Assembly: GCA_011800805.1 (NCBI GenBank)
Contig: MPNW01000054.1
Location: forward strand, 137,419 to 201,418
Origin: Hirudo medicinalis
Lineage: Eukaryota; Annelida; Clitellata; Hirudinida; Hirudinidae
Length of the DNA: 64,000 nt
Direction: 5' to 3'
Both the position numbers and the translations under genes were made by a program. Below the pieces are notes generated by a model that saw only the letters and a list, made by a program, of their open reading frames with translations, was not told where the DNA came from and did not search any database. The first letter of the stretch is position 1; the number at the start of each line of letters is the position of its first letter. Shown here one piece after another: positions 27,364-38,121 of this stretch.

Positions 27364-28079
27364 TTTAAATGCTAATTTACGAATCAATTTACGAAACTTT
27401 AGGCAAAACAAAAGTGCTGCCGCTAATTACATGATAAAAAATTATTAATAAATATACGCATCATAAATAAGAAAAAACTAGTGTCCGAAATCATCAACAA
27501 AACACCAGGCAAGCTACGAAATCGTCTAAAGGCCTTTTAAGGTAAGATGCAAGGTATTACTTTAAAATAAAATTGATATTTTTATATTTACATGTTGTTC
27601 TTAAATTTATTAAAAAAAATAATATATAAATAAAAATGAGCGATGAAATTATTGAAATTATTACAATTGCAGATGTTGTATTGACAATTGCACGCGATCA
27701 TATCGAACACATCGGTTGATTTCCTTACCTTGCATAAATTAAACATTAATTCAGGAGCAACGTTTGCGTGTAACTAAGGATACACGTCAACTTGGGCCGT
27801 AAGGAGTCTTAGCAACCGAGCATGTGTCAGCAAGTACACCAATTTCATTTCGATCCCATTCCATTGGCATTCAATATGACTTCTGAAGAAATTGTGTTCT
27901 AGAGTTGACCCCGATGCGATTTCTCTCGATTGCCATACGTAAACATCGAAATTAATCACTACTCGACACTCATGTGGTTGAAGTAAATCTTGTTACATAA
28001 CAGAACTTCATTTAAACTGACCAAACCGCTACGAAGTCCATTATCGTCAGAGCGTTTCAATAAAAGGTCGAATTAAAAG
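27364..28079. promoter_or_regulatory. Divergent intergenic region
   Basis: These 716 bases lie between the start codon at 27363 (minus) and that at 28080 (plus). It is AT-rich on the left and more mixed after 27700. No exon is seen, so it probably carries both promoters and 5'UTRs. Confidence 0.35.
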
Positions 28080-29592
28080 ATGAGTCAAAAAAGCAAAGAA
28101 CAAAGAACGAAATCCAGATCAAGTTCAAGATCTGAGTCGAGAAAAAGTGGATCAACCAAAAGGTCAAGAACTAGATCTAGCAGCAGAAGCAGGTCAAGGA
28201 GCAAGTCTAGGTCAACATCAAGATCGTCGAGAGTACGAACTAGGTCACGGAGCAGAAGCAGATCAAGGTCGCCCGTGAGCCACTCTGCCTCGAGTTCGAG
28301 GAGCAGATCCAGGTCTGACTCGAGATCAAGAAGTCCTTCGAGATCCTCATCGAGAGGAAGGTTTGAAAGGATCGATTGTTAAAATTATCTTAAACAATAA
28401 CAATGGCGATTGTAATGTTGATGCCAAAATTTATTCAATTTACACGCGCGATACTTTAATATGAAATATGAGCTAGGTCGATCATTGTTGCGCAAAACGT
28501 CATTTGTGCATTTAAATTGAATCTCATATTCAACTAATTTTCAGTCAGAGAAGCAAGTCTGTGGACAGTAGCATAAAAGCAAGCACACATAAAGAGCAAC
28601 ATAGAAAAGGTGAAGACAACAGAAATCATCTAGCGTCTGGCTCTGAGCTGTCAGCGAATTCTAGTGCTGCGAGATGGAGGAAAAGAGAGCCAAAATACGA
28701 ACCAAGATACCCAAGGTACGGCCTGGATCCGATTAATGTTCAAGGAGTAAGCATTATTTTGTCTATAAAATATCTTTAAAATAAACTAATTTCCTAAGTT
28801 TCATAATATTTGCTGCATAATTCTTTCATTATGAATAACAGATAAGAAGAGACACCACTAACTACCTTCTGCATAGAAGAAAGGTATTTAGGCATTAACC
28901 ATAATTAGATTGCTTCATGCTTGTGAAGATGTTAGTTCATCATTAAAGATTGCTCAAGTGAAGTCTGTGGTGGATAACAGACCTCCCAAAATCTATCCTC
29001 ATGTCTACTGCAACATGAAAAAGTTGAAAGTATGCTCATAAACATTCCACATTTTTGTTAAAAAATTAGTAGATTTACACTAAAATACCAAACGATGAGA
29101 ATGTTATCGTTTGTAACTAACACTTATTTAATTTTTTTAGTATGCATTTTTAATATGAATTTTTAAGATTAAACCAGTTATTTCGTTGTTGCAAAGTATT
29201 GAGGCCAAAAAGTGTTATTACTCAGAGTTTAACAAAATGTCACCGACGCGAATTCACGTACCCTTTAGAAACAACAGGAAGAGCAAGCTTTAATTGAAAG
29301 AAACAATCAGTTACTTTTGTCCAAGTTGGTGGTTGCGATGACGACAACAAGAATTGACAACATGCCCCAGGAACGGGATTCACATTTGTAATTTGTTTCT
29401 TTATCTGAAGTTGTTTTTATACTCTTTATTCAAATTAAACACAAACATTTAATCTTGACATTTAGGATCAACAGACGACGTCAGCAACAGAGATTAGAAG
29501 AGTTGAGACAATTCTCTAGTAACAGCAGAAGCCAGTCACAAAAAAATGCTTCCAGAAAGGAAAGCAATAAGAAAGAAGCGATGACTTGTTGA
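28080..29592 (+). CDS. CFAP97/Hemingway-domain protein with RS-rich N-terminus, 5 exons
   Basis: Exons 28080-28360, 28545-28746, 28892-29029, 29269-29387 and 29466-29592 agree in phase and give 288 aa. Residues 1-94 are nearly pure Arg/Ser dipeptides, like SR splicing proteins. There is no RRM. The second half instead shows the CFAP97 pattern: LKIAQVKSVVDNRPPKIYPH, a lysine/leucine helix (MKKLKKQQEEQ), ALIERNNQLLLSKL and a basic tail INRRRQQQRLEELRQF. CFAP97 proteins act in axoneme assembly and sperm flagella. An alternative junction (donor near 28715 with acceptor at 28907) is also in frame and would drop about 16 residues between exons 2 and 3. Family call is by pattern and moderately sure; the RS head is unusual for it. 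Confidence 0.75.
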
Positions 29593-29834
29593 AACGAATA
29601 ATGGATAAAAGTGAAATTGCTTTTAACATTATAGACATTTATACTCAAACTTACAAACATTCCATATTAGCTTGCATTTACTCAATCGTATTGTGATGTT
29701 AAATTTACTTTTAATTATTTATTTTCGAATCTCGTTTCGTGGTTTCGCGTCACCGCCGAGCGGCTCGGTTTTCAAATTTTTTTGTCGATTGCCCACCAAA
29801 TTCACCAATAAATCTAATTTCAATCTGCCTAAAA

Positions 29835-32744
29835 ATGTCACACTGCAATATAAAATTCGATAACACGTTGAACTTTCTGCCGAGTATCCAGCCTAAGAAG
29901 CCTCGAACCAGAAGTGTTAGCAGAACAAAAACTCCTATTTCTACCAGCCGTTCCACAAGGAGGGGCTACTTAACTCCTCAAGAGAAAAAAGAAATGGAGA
30001 TAGAAAATAACCAGATTGAAAGCGAAATCGAAAAGTGGGAAAAAATACGGAAAAATAAATTTATGAGAAACTGTCGCAAGTTGAAAGTCGAAAGCATGGC
30101 TCCGGCAGGCTTCGATTTGTTACTGGAAGACATTATGAGATTCGTCATCAGCGTAAAGCCCGGTCCTAAGGATATGATTCGTTGCATATCTTCTTTCTTG
30201 GATAAAAAGCTGGAGGAAAACGTAATGAAACGATATGACCTGCGCGAAAACATGTATTATGATGGTAATATTAATTTCAGAGTTTAGTTCAAAGCGATCG
30301 ATTGACTAAAATAGTTTTTTGTTTGTTTTCTAGATGACGATGACGATGGTAAGATATCTTCTATTGATTTTTGAATGATTTTAGATATTTTTATATCTCT
30401 TGCTGAACAATTCCCACTGCCACACCTGTTAGGCTTCTGCACTTTGGATGAAACTGCCTTGTTCTTGGAAAAGTCGGATATTGATCCTGCTCCTAGAGAT
30501 ATTTACCACATGGAGTACCAGGGGAAAATCATACCTCCGTGGAACGAGAAACTCAGTGATTAATTTGAACGTTCAATTAATTAGTAGCTAACGTCCTTCA
30601 AGTTTAAACAATTTCGACCCTTTTCTTTACCAACCCTAGAACCGAAATATCGGGACGAGGCTGGATCATTCTTGGAAAGATCAAAATTTGATCCTGCTCC
30701 GATTGATTCCTGTCATCCTCGCTACCAGGGAGTTCTCCGACCTCCGTGGAACGAGAAACTCGGTAGAATTACCAAAGACATCTTCAAATTATAGCTCAAA
30801 GTATATTCTATTTTCTTTCGTTAAGGCGATGTTGACGAAACCACGACAATGCTGGAGGAATCAAAAATTGACGTCCCTCCAATCACTGAGTTTCAGACAG
30901 GATATGAAAAGGGAATCAAACCATCCGTGGTGATGGTGACAGGTATATTGTTAATTAATTATGTCAACACGATGGGGGTGTTGAAAAAGTTTGACAATTC
31001 TTAAATAGGTGGAGGAGGGAGTTTATGATTTTTTGACGTAAACGGTGTTATTATTTTATGATAAAAACCTAAACTGTACAGATGGCTATATAAAGTTATT
31101 GTTAGTAATTGTTAGTTATTTTATAAACAGTTACAAACTATAAAACTCGTGTTTACTCAACTCGTGTTTTATCAACTGTCTGGTTTACGGCATTTGCGTT
31201 TTGTCGAACGTTGGATTGACAGCAGCTAACAAGCAGGCTTCCCTTCTGATGAATACCTTCTGTTGAGTACCATGTTGTGTTGGCAGATCACGACTGGATT
31301 GTAGCATCAAGGCAAAAATTCATTCCATCGGTTTATTCAAAAAGATGGTCTAGGCAAACCTGAAGCTGTAACTTATTCTGGTGCAACTTACACAGCTATC
31401 AGGTCAGGCAAGCCTATGCTTAAGGACTGATTATGAAAGGCTACTTGAATTGGAAGAATTCGACCTTATTTGATAAAAAAAGGATGAAAGCAATAAGTTG
31501 GTCAAACCTATTCTTATTATGACTGGTTGGTGGACCGAATGAAAATCCAGGATATCAAAACGTTATTATTATTATTATTATTATATTATTGTTTGACAAA
31601 TTTAAAGTGGCGTAAGTCCTAAAGGACTTCAAGGCCACTGAACAAATGCGTCTTGAGTCTTTTTCTAAAGCTTTCAACAGTCGCAGCGGAAGTGACCTCT
31701 GGGGGAAGAGTATTCCATATTCTTGGGCCAGCAATCGCGAATCCTCTATCTCCAACGCTCTTCAGTCTACCCGCCGGCACGATGAGTTGAGAAGATGATG
31801 ATGATCTCAATCTTTTTCGAGCCGGGATTTCTGATTTATTGATGTGGCAATTCATTTTCTGAAGCACAACCTCGATGCATTGCCCATTGTAACAAATGCA
31901 CATGGTAGGTGTGCATTCAATCTAGTAGAAAGAAGGATGGCTCCTTTGAGTCGAGAACTGGAACTGTCAGATCTAATTTTACCTCACGAGTATTTTGGAA
32001 GTCACCTTGATTCACAAGATCGATCAATTCGGAGGCGTCATTGGATGGGCAACGGCCCCCCTGAATGCTAATGCCCCACCCATCCTGAATTTTGGCTGCC
32101 AAACGACAGAGAGTTGTTGGCAATTATTGAGCCCAAAGAAAATTCTGTTATTTTAATGTACTGAATTGGATGAAGATTAATTCGACTTAATTCGAAATTA
32201 TTACAATAGAAGAACTTTTGACTTCCCCTTGGGAAAATGATAGAAGCTGACATAATAAAAAAAATTGACAATAATATTCAGTTTAACAATTATTTATTTT
32301 CAAAATAAAAGTCACAAATTCAAAGTGTTACATGATACAATTTAAAATTGTAAATAAAAAAAAATTGGGGATTGTCAATTTGTTTACATAATTTTATTAG
32401 GGGTGGTCTTTGGAAGTTTGACAGTTGTTGACAAGAGGGAGGGGGTCAAAAATTACCTCAAATTACCTTGTTGGCATAATTAATGGACGACCCCTGAGGC
32501 TTTCAATCCAATTTAAAAGGGTGTTTTTTTTTTCTTTTATCATGCAGATCCGTGTTTAGCGGATGAAAATTCACCGGTAATGGATACATCAGAAATTGAT
32601 CCTCCTCCGATCGATACCTGTCACTTGGGTTATGAGAAAGGCAAAGCAACGGCAAAGACAAAATCTAGTTCCGCATGCTTCAAGAAGGACACCAAGAAGA
32701 CATCTTCCAAGTCAAGAAGTCAAGTTCTCCCAGTTGTCCTATGA
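29835..32744 (+). CDS. RIIa-like protein with repeated single-exon SEIDPPP motifs (copy A)
   Basis: Exons 29835-30264, 30334-30348 (15-nt microexon coding acidic residues), 30433-30555, 30640-30762, 30826-30942 and 32548-32744 agree in phase: 334 aa. Exon 1 has a basic head, a coiled-coil-like stretch (EKKEMEIENNQIESEIEKW) and a divergent RIIa-like helix pair (FDLLLEDIMRFVISVKPGPK). Each later exon encodes one motif unit: LEKSDIDPAPRDIYHMEYQG, LERSKFDPAPIDSCHPRYQG, LEESKIDVPPITEFQTGYEK, TSEIDPPPIDTCHLGYEKG. RIIa-type proteins dock A-kinase anchoring proteins and are common in sperm flagella, so a flagellar role is inferred. The long intron 30943-32547 contains nested transposons. AATAAA at 32871 and 32881. 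Confidence 0.65.
30985..31200. other. Intron sequence left of the transposon
   Basis: AT-rich intron sequence without an exon. It separates the motif exon ending at 30942 from the mobile-element block. Confidence 0.3.
31205..32060 (+). mobile_element. Relic of an unclassified transposon ORF, split by a retroelement
   Basis: Left part (to about 31560) ends with a frame reading KPILIMT then GGPNENPGYQN; the right part from about 31845 reads VAIHFLKHNLDALPIVTNAH and then FNLVERRMAPLSRE and LPHEYFGSHLDSQ. These two halves match, in order, a protein pattern I associate with repeated invertebrate mobile elements of unknown class. Frameshifts and stops are present, so it is dead. It lies in the last intron of the copy A gene. 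Confidence 0.55.
31560..31845 (-). mobile_element. 5'-truncated non-LTR retrotransposon (CR1/Jockey/L2-like 3' end)
   Basis: On the minus strand the frame reads PARKRLRSSSSSQL, then GDRGFAIAGPRIWNTLPPEV and FRKRLKTHLF. This is the hallmark C-terminal end of reverse transcriptase ORFs in CR1/Jockey-type elements. The 3' end finishes in an (AAT)n tail (TTATTATT at 31562-31590 on the plus strand), as expected for this group. Only about 280 bases remain, a typical 5'-truncated insertion. Confidence 0.8.
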
Positions 32745-33461
32745 AACTTAACTAAAATTATAAAAAGTCTTTAATCAAATATTCTTAGTTGGTTGATAAG
32801 TGTCATTAAAATTGATGTTCTGCAGAAAGTTCTCTAATCCTAAGTTCACGTTTGTGCACATATACTTTTTAATAAACGCAAATAAAAACAGCAAATCTTA
32901 TTAATTCTAACTTAATGTTCTATGGCGAAACATTCGTGGTGACGTAAAAATTGCTAGTTTTAATCGATGTGAACTTTTAATCAGCAAATGGTTGGTGATT
33001 TCATTAATTTCGTTTTTTTGGAGCCGAGCTAGGCCATTTGTCTACATTTGGATGGACTCTTCTAGGTTTCACAAACATTTATAAAATGGTCGCTGCACAT
33101 AGATTAATTGCAAGGCAGATACTTGATCTTCCTTTTCAGCCATTTTCAATAAGTTATGAGAGCCGGTGTGGTTCATTTTTAACCCAGAATCTTTGAACTT
33201 TTAAAGGTAGTTTAATTTGTGCGTGTTAAAGTATAAGAAATCCAAATGCTTAGCAAAGATAGCCATATGGTATGATATGATTTCCATTCGGCCATTCTCT
33301 GGTCGGTTAAACATAGCCGTCATACAAACCAGCTTCTATTGCAGATTTTCTTCATAATGTTCATGCTCTGCAACAGCAGTTCCAACCAATTGTAACCAAT
33401 GCTTATTTTAACTTATCGTTTGCGATGTTTATTTATTTCGATAGATTAAATTATTTTGCAG
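32745..33461. other. 3'UTR of copy A and upstream region of copy B
   Basis: 32745 to about 33180 matches the region after copy B (34956 to about 35400), so it is the duplicated 3'UTR and flank, including AATAAA at 32871. No clear first exon of copy B was found in 33180-33461. Confidence 0.5.
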
Positions 33462-34955
33462 GCACAGAAGCGCCTTTTAGAAGAATACATAGAATGTCTC
33501 AAAAATTCAAACCGTGAGAACATTCGATTGGCTTCATCGATTCCAACGAAGCCGAAAAAAGAAACCAAACGAAAACCTACAGAAGTTAAAAAAGAATATA
33601 AAAGAAAATATTTTGGTAAGAAGGAATTGGCGATAACAAAAACTAGGGAGAGAATGGGAAAAATAAGGCCTGTGTTTGTGGAACTCATCACGGAGCTGGA
33701 GAGAGCCATCTTGTGTCACAGACCAGAAAATATCAAGTCATTCTCTGCTGAATACTTAGAGTGCAAATTAACAAAGAGAGCTCTTTTCGAAGAAGCCTAC
33801 GATGAAGATTTCGACCGTGATTAGTATTATTATTGATGATGATGGAAGCGATTGCAATTGCACATCGATGTTCACTTAGTTTACAATGGTTACTCCAGGA
33901 ACACAATTTGTGGGGAGGGGCAACGGCGCCCATGAGTGGTTGTTGCTCCCCCTGGAAAAAGATGAAATGACGTTCCTGGATTAATCGACTTATTACAATT
34001 AAGATTGAAATTTTAAAAATGCTGTAAGAGGACATCTGTAAATCTCATTAAATTAATGAAAATCCGAATTCTTGATATAGAATGGATTCATTTGAACTTG
34101 CAAATCTTAAAAATACTATTAATTTAATCTCAGTTTCATTCATTTCATCATTCCAGCTATGATATTCTGATCGTTATACTGGTAGTCTGCGAATGAAACA
34201 TATCACTTACTATTTTTAGCATCAGAATGCTATCAAGAAGAAGAAGAGGAAATTCCAGAACAGGAGAAAAAACACGTTAAGCCATGTGTTAGGTGTTCCT
34301 TCGAATCAGAATTGCGGACACTTTTCCGCTACGAAATGACAGAACTCACTGGAAGAGAACCAGGAACCACAGAATCATATGAAGCAGGTAAATCATTTCC
34401 CTAGAGGTTCCACTGTTGATGACCAATTCAAGGCATGATTATTCTTCTGTCTCACGATGTAGCTCGGTGTTTATCGAATGTTGATAAAGCCATGGCAATG
34501 GAGGAAGAATCCAAAGTCGACGCCCCACCCATCGACGCATTTCATGTAGGATATGAAAAGGAGGTCGAACCGTGTATGGCCGAAGGTAAATTGTTCCAGC
34601 CTCAAAGGCTAATTCAAATTTGTTGCGAATAAATAAATAATGATTATTTTTTGCCTTCATGACGTCGATAAACTTAGAGGATGAAAGTTCACCGGTAATG
34701 GAATCGTCAGAAATTGATCCTCCTCCGACTGATCCATCGCACATGGGCTATGAGAAAGGTACACCATGAAAGCAAAAGTCTGGCCTGCGTAATAATTACC
34801 ATAACTTTCTTAATTAAAAAGGAACGGAAAAGAAGGAAAGTACCAAGTCAAACAAAACGCCAACAACAGTTCAGCGCAGTTCCACAAGTCTCAAGGAAGA
34901 TGCCAAGAAGACATCTTCCGAGTCAGGAAGTCAAGTCCTCCCAATCGCCACATGA
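33462..34955 (+). CDS. RIIa-domain protein with SEIDPPP motif exons (copy B)
   Basis: Exons 33462-33816, 34220-34387, 34463-34585, 34678-34758, 34822-34955 agree in phase. The first identified exon begins at an acceptor (ATTTTGCAG), so a 5' exon with the start codon is missing from this model. It encodes a lysine-rich stretch and a clear RIIa-type dimerisation segment: FVELITELERAILCHRPENI followed by SFSAEYLECKLTKRALFEEA. Next come an acidic exon (YQEEEEEIPEQEKKHV), then motif exons MEEESKVDAPPIDAFHVGYE and MESSEIDPPPTDPSHMGYEK, and a Ser/Lys tail ending QVLPIAT. RIIa domains bind A-kinase anchoring helices in cilia and sperm tails; the function here is inferred. The 3' half and 3'UTR are a tandem duplicate of copy A. 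AATAAA at 35112. Confidence 0.7.
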
Positions 34956-35749
34956 AACTTAACCAAAGTTATAAAATAATTTTCATCAATTATATTTCTT
35001 TGTCGGATTAGCATGTTATATCATTAAAATTGAAGCTCTGTAGGAGATTTTCCATTTATAACAGCTCCCATTTGTGTGCATATCTCGAATTTTTTTTTAG
35101 AGTGAATAGCAAATAAAAACGGCAAATCTTATTAATACTAACTTAATGTTATGTGGCGAAACATTCGCGTTGCCTAAAAATTGATGAAGTTGTGATCAAT
35201 GTCAACTTTTAATCAGCGAATATTTGGTGATTTCAATAATTTCATTTCTCTGGAATCCAGCCAGGCCAACCAGCTATGTTTAACTGCATCCTTTCACGAT
35301 TCGCGAACATTTGAAAATGATCGCTACTGATTGTTCAAAAAAAGGCAGATGTTCGGGTTTTTCAGCTTTCATTAATAATGAAAACAATAACATTAATTGT
35401 TGGTGTGATTATGCATGCCAGTTAAAATATTGACCCCCTACTTTGTCATCAAATAAAATGAAAAATGTGGATGCAGGAAAAGTAATGATAACCAACCGAA
35501 AAAATATTAAAGGCATACGTATTTGTAATGTAATTACTCAAAAAGTTACCGTGCTAAACATTTTCTATAATATATCATAATAACGATGATAATAATGTTT
35601 AAAAAAAATAACGCTGGGAATTCAAAATATTTTTTAATGACAAGGTAAATCATTTTTAAATAAAGGCCAATATTTTCAAATCAACAATTAAATCCAATGA
35701 ATGAGATCTGGGAACATGAAAAACTGAAATACAAAACAAGGAAAAGATA

Positions 35750-35880
35750 GTTTTTTGAGGAGCTCATTACGAGCTTGGAGAGGAAATTCTGATTCGTAGA
35801 CCAGAAACATCAGGTACTTTTCTGCTCGCCAACCCTCAATCCAAATTAACCAGTATTGTTGGGCTTGAAAAGGTCTTCAG
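35750..35880 (+). pseudogene. Relic of a third RIIa exon (copy C)
   Basis: This stretch aligns base by base with 33680-33800 of copy B: both carry GAGGAGCTCATTACGAGC-like sequence, an AGACCAGAAA run and a CAAATTAAC segment. Here an early in-frame stop and small deletions break the reading frame. It lies about 350 bases after the duplicated 3'UTR of copy B, the same relative place that copy B's exon holds after copy A. Confidence 0.65.
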
Positions 35881-38121
35881 TGTTGGTTTTTCATTTAAAA
35901 AAATTATTTACGAAATATGGTTTGAAATACATTAAAAATTTCATAATTTCATAATTTTTGTATCACTCCACCATCCGGTCAGCTGGAAAGGTCACCATGA
36001 CAACGGAATGATGGATGCATTTCTGCATTTTAAATAAATGCCAACCAATCAGAAATGTCACAGCGAATATTCTTCTCTTCATCTCTTGTAAATTTAATCC
36101 CGACTACCTCTGAGATCAGAAAATTCATTTTGATTTTTTTCTGCGTTTGAAGTTTTGCAAAGCGTGAAAAATATTTCATCAAAAATTAAAATATCGCGAG
36201 ATGACGAGAGTCATAGAAGATGTATTTTTAAATCATAGATTTATATTTTCTCATGATAAATATGAAAGAATTCATTTTTGCCATCAATTTGAAAAGACAT
36301 TCAATAAATAATGTTTTAAAAAATAAATTTCTTAATAAGGCTTTTCGTTAGACTTTAATATCCTAATAATTTGTCTCTAAATTTGCTTAATGGCTACTTT
36401 AAGGTCGATGTTGATATAATTCATTCATCACCGTGGTAACCATTTGTGAGACACGTGACAAAACACCAAACTCCAATTACAGTAAAGGTAGCGACATTGA
36501 CGCTTTGTGAACTTGGGAAAGGCCGTAAATCATCTGCTCTCTCGTCATCGTTATCTCACCAAATCCTGATGTTCAGAAGTCTGTCTGCCATGATGAAATC
36601 CGTATCGTGGAGGTGAGATTGAGACTTTAAAGTGAGTGGATGGACGTCACTGGATACTCAGAAGTCAATGAGGATTTATGTTTTTCCTTTGGAGCCTTTG
36701 TCCCGCCCGTCCATCAACTTCAACGTCCGTTCACACCATTAACAGCGATCTTAATCTCTTTTAATCATAATTGTTACTTAGTCATTTAATTAAATCAGGT
36801 AATAATGTTTGAAATTGATTTAGCAGTCAATCTAATTAAGCAATTATTCCAGTCAAACAATCATGCTAATGAAACTAGCAATTCAATTTTCTTGAACAAT
36901 TCAGTTGATTTTCTAAGGATGGGGAAACTAAAGATCTCTATAGGAATGAACGATTGCCTATAAGGCTACATTATCCACAGATGGAGTCAACATCAGGCTG
37001 ATCCAAGCATAGAGACGAATATCAAGACGTACAGGCACGGATCAAGGCAGGAGAACGTAAAGGTAATTTATGATCACGTATTACTCAGTTGCTAACAATC
37101 TTGGTTTGATGGATATTGCCGTCTCGACCTAATTGCAATAAAATTTATTCCACCATTTACCGGGTATAGAAATTTTGAAATGAAAATAAATTTATCTAAA
37201 TTAGTAATTAAACAATAATACAAAATTATGTGTTCGATTTTTGAACGAAACTTGTTAAAGTTTATTCGGTCAGAATTCAGAATTTAAGGCGCTGGAACGG
37301 CCATCTTGTAAACAGAAATGTGATTCGTCGGCCGCGAGAGAGGTCGGGTAAATTCGACCCTGTTCCGCGTAAATTGTTCTCTGCTCGGTAATTATTGGGT
37401 CAAGATGTCGGACATGGATGGTTAAGAGGAAGTAAAGGTGTCATGTTTGTGAATTAGGCTGGTCCAGACTTGTATGCGTAGTGTTATGTTTAACACATTG
37501 AATCCATCTTTTTTTGCATTTCTTTTTTACAACTTGGTTTTGATGTCATTTGTGAAGAATTGGAAAGCTTTTCTTTGCGGAGGATCGCTGCCTGCCAAAA
37601 TTCAATCGGATTGACAACACGAACGAATTCTAAGTTTTATTTTAAGAAATTCTTTATAACAAATTATTCCACATAATGTGAAAAAATAAACTCTGCTTGA
37701 CAACTTGTCCCGATCAGGATATTCAGTTTGTCATCGTCGTCGTCACCGTCACCATAGTCACCGTTACCGATGAAATTAAGGTAATCTATCTAACAGAGGG
37801 CGTACAGTAACACAGCAACTGAAGTAACGGGATATTAAACTGAATATAACGATGTTCCTATGTACAGGTAGCATGATTAGAATAGTTCATTTTGAAAAGT
37901 TTCAATCATTCCGCTCATTCGATCTCCCTTAACACTTCGGGTACGAGTTGAGTGCGAAGAAGAGATACAGGAGCCTACATCAGACTTAAATTACGAGAAA
38001 TTTAAAGATATTGCCAGACGTCTCTACTAATAACAAAGTTTGACATAACAACACCACCTCTATCTTCGTCATCGTCATCATCCTGGGCTGACATGATCAG
38101 CGTCATCGCTACCAGTCTTCG
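35881..38121. other. Intergenic, no gene seen
   Basis: I find no exon-like stretch with matching splice sites and no tandem repeat of note. Sequence is AT-rich with a few GC-richer islands around 36420-36720 and 37290-37450. It probably includes the 3'UTR of the minus-strand GPCR at its right end. Confidence 0.45.

Noticed and set aside
28080..28382. SR splicing factor identity for the RS-rich exon
   Set aside because: No RRM or other RNA-binding domain follows, and the downstream exons fit the CFAP97 pattern.
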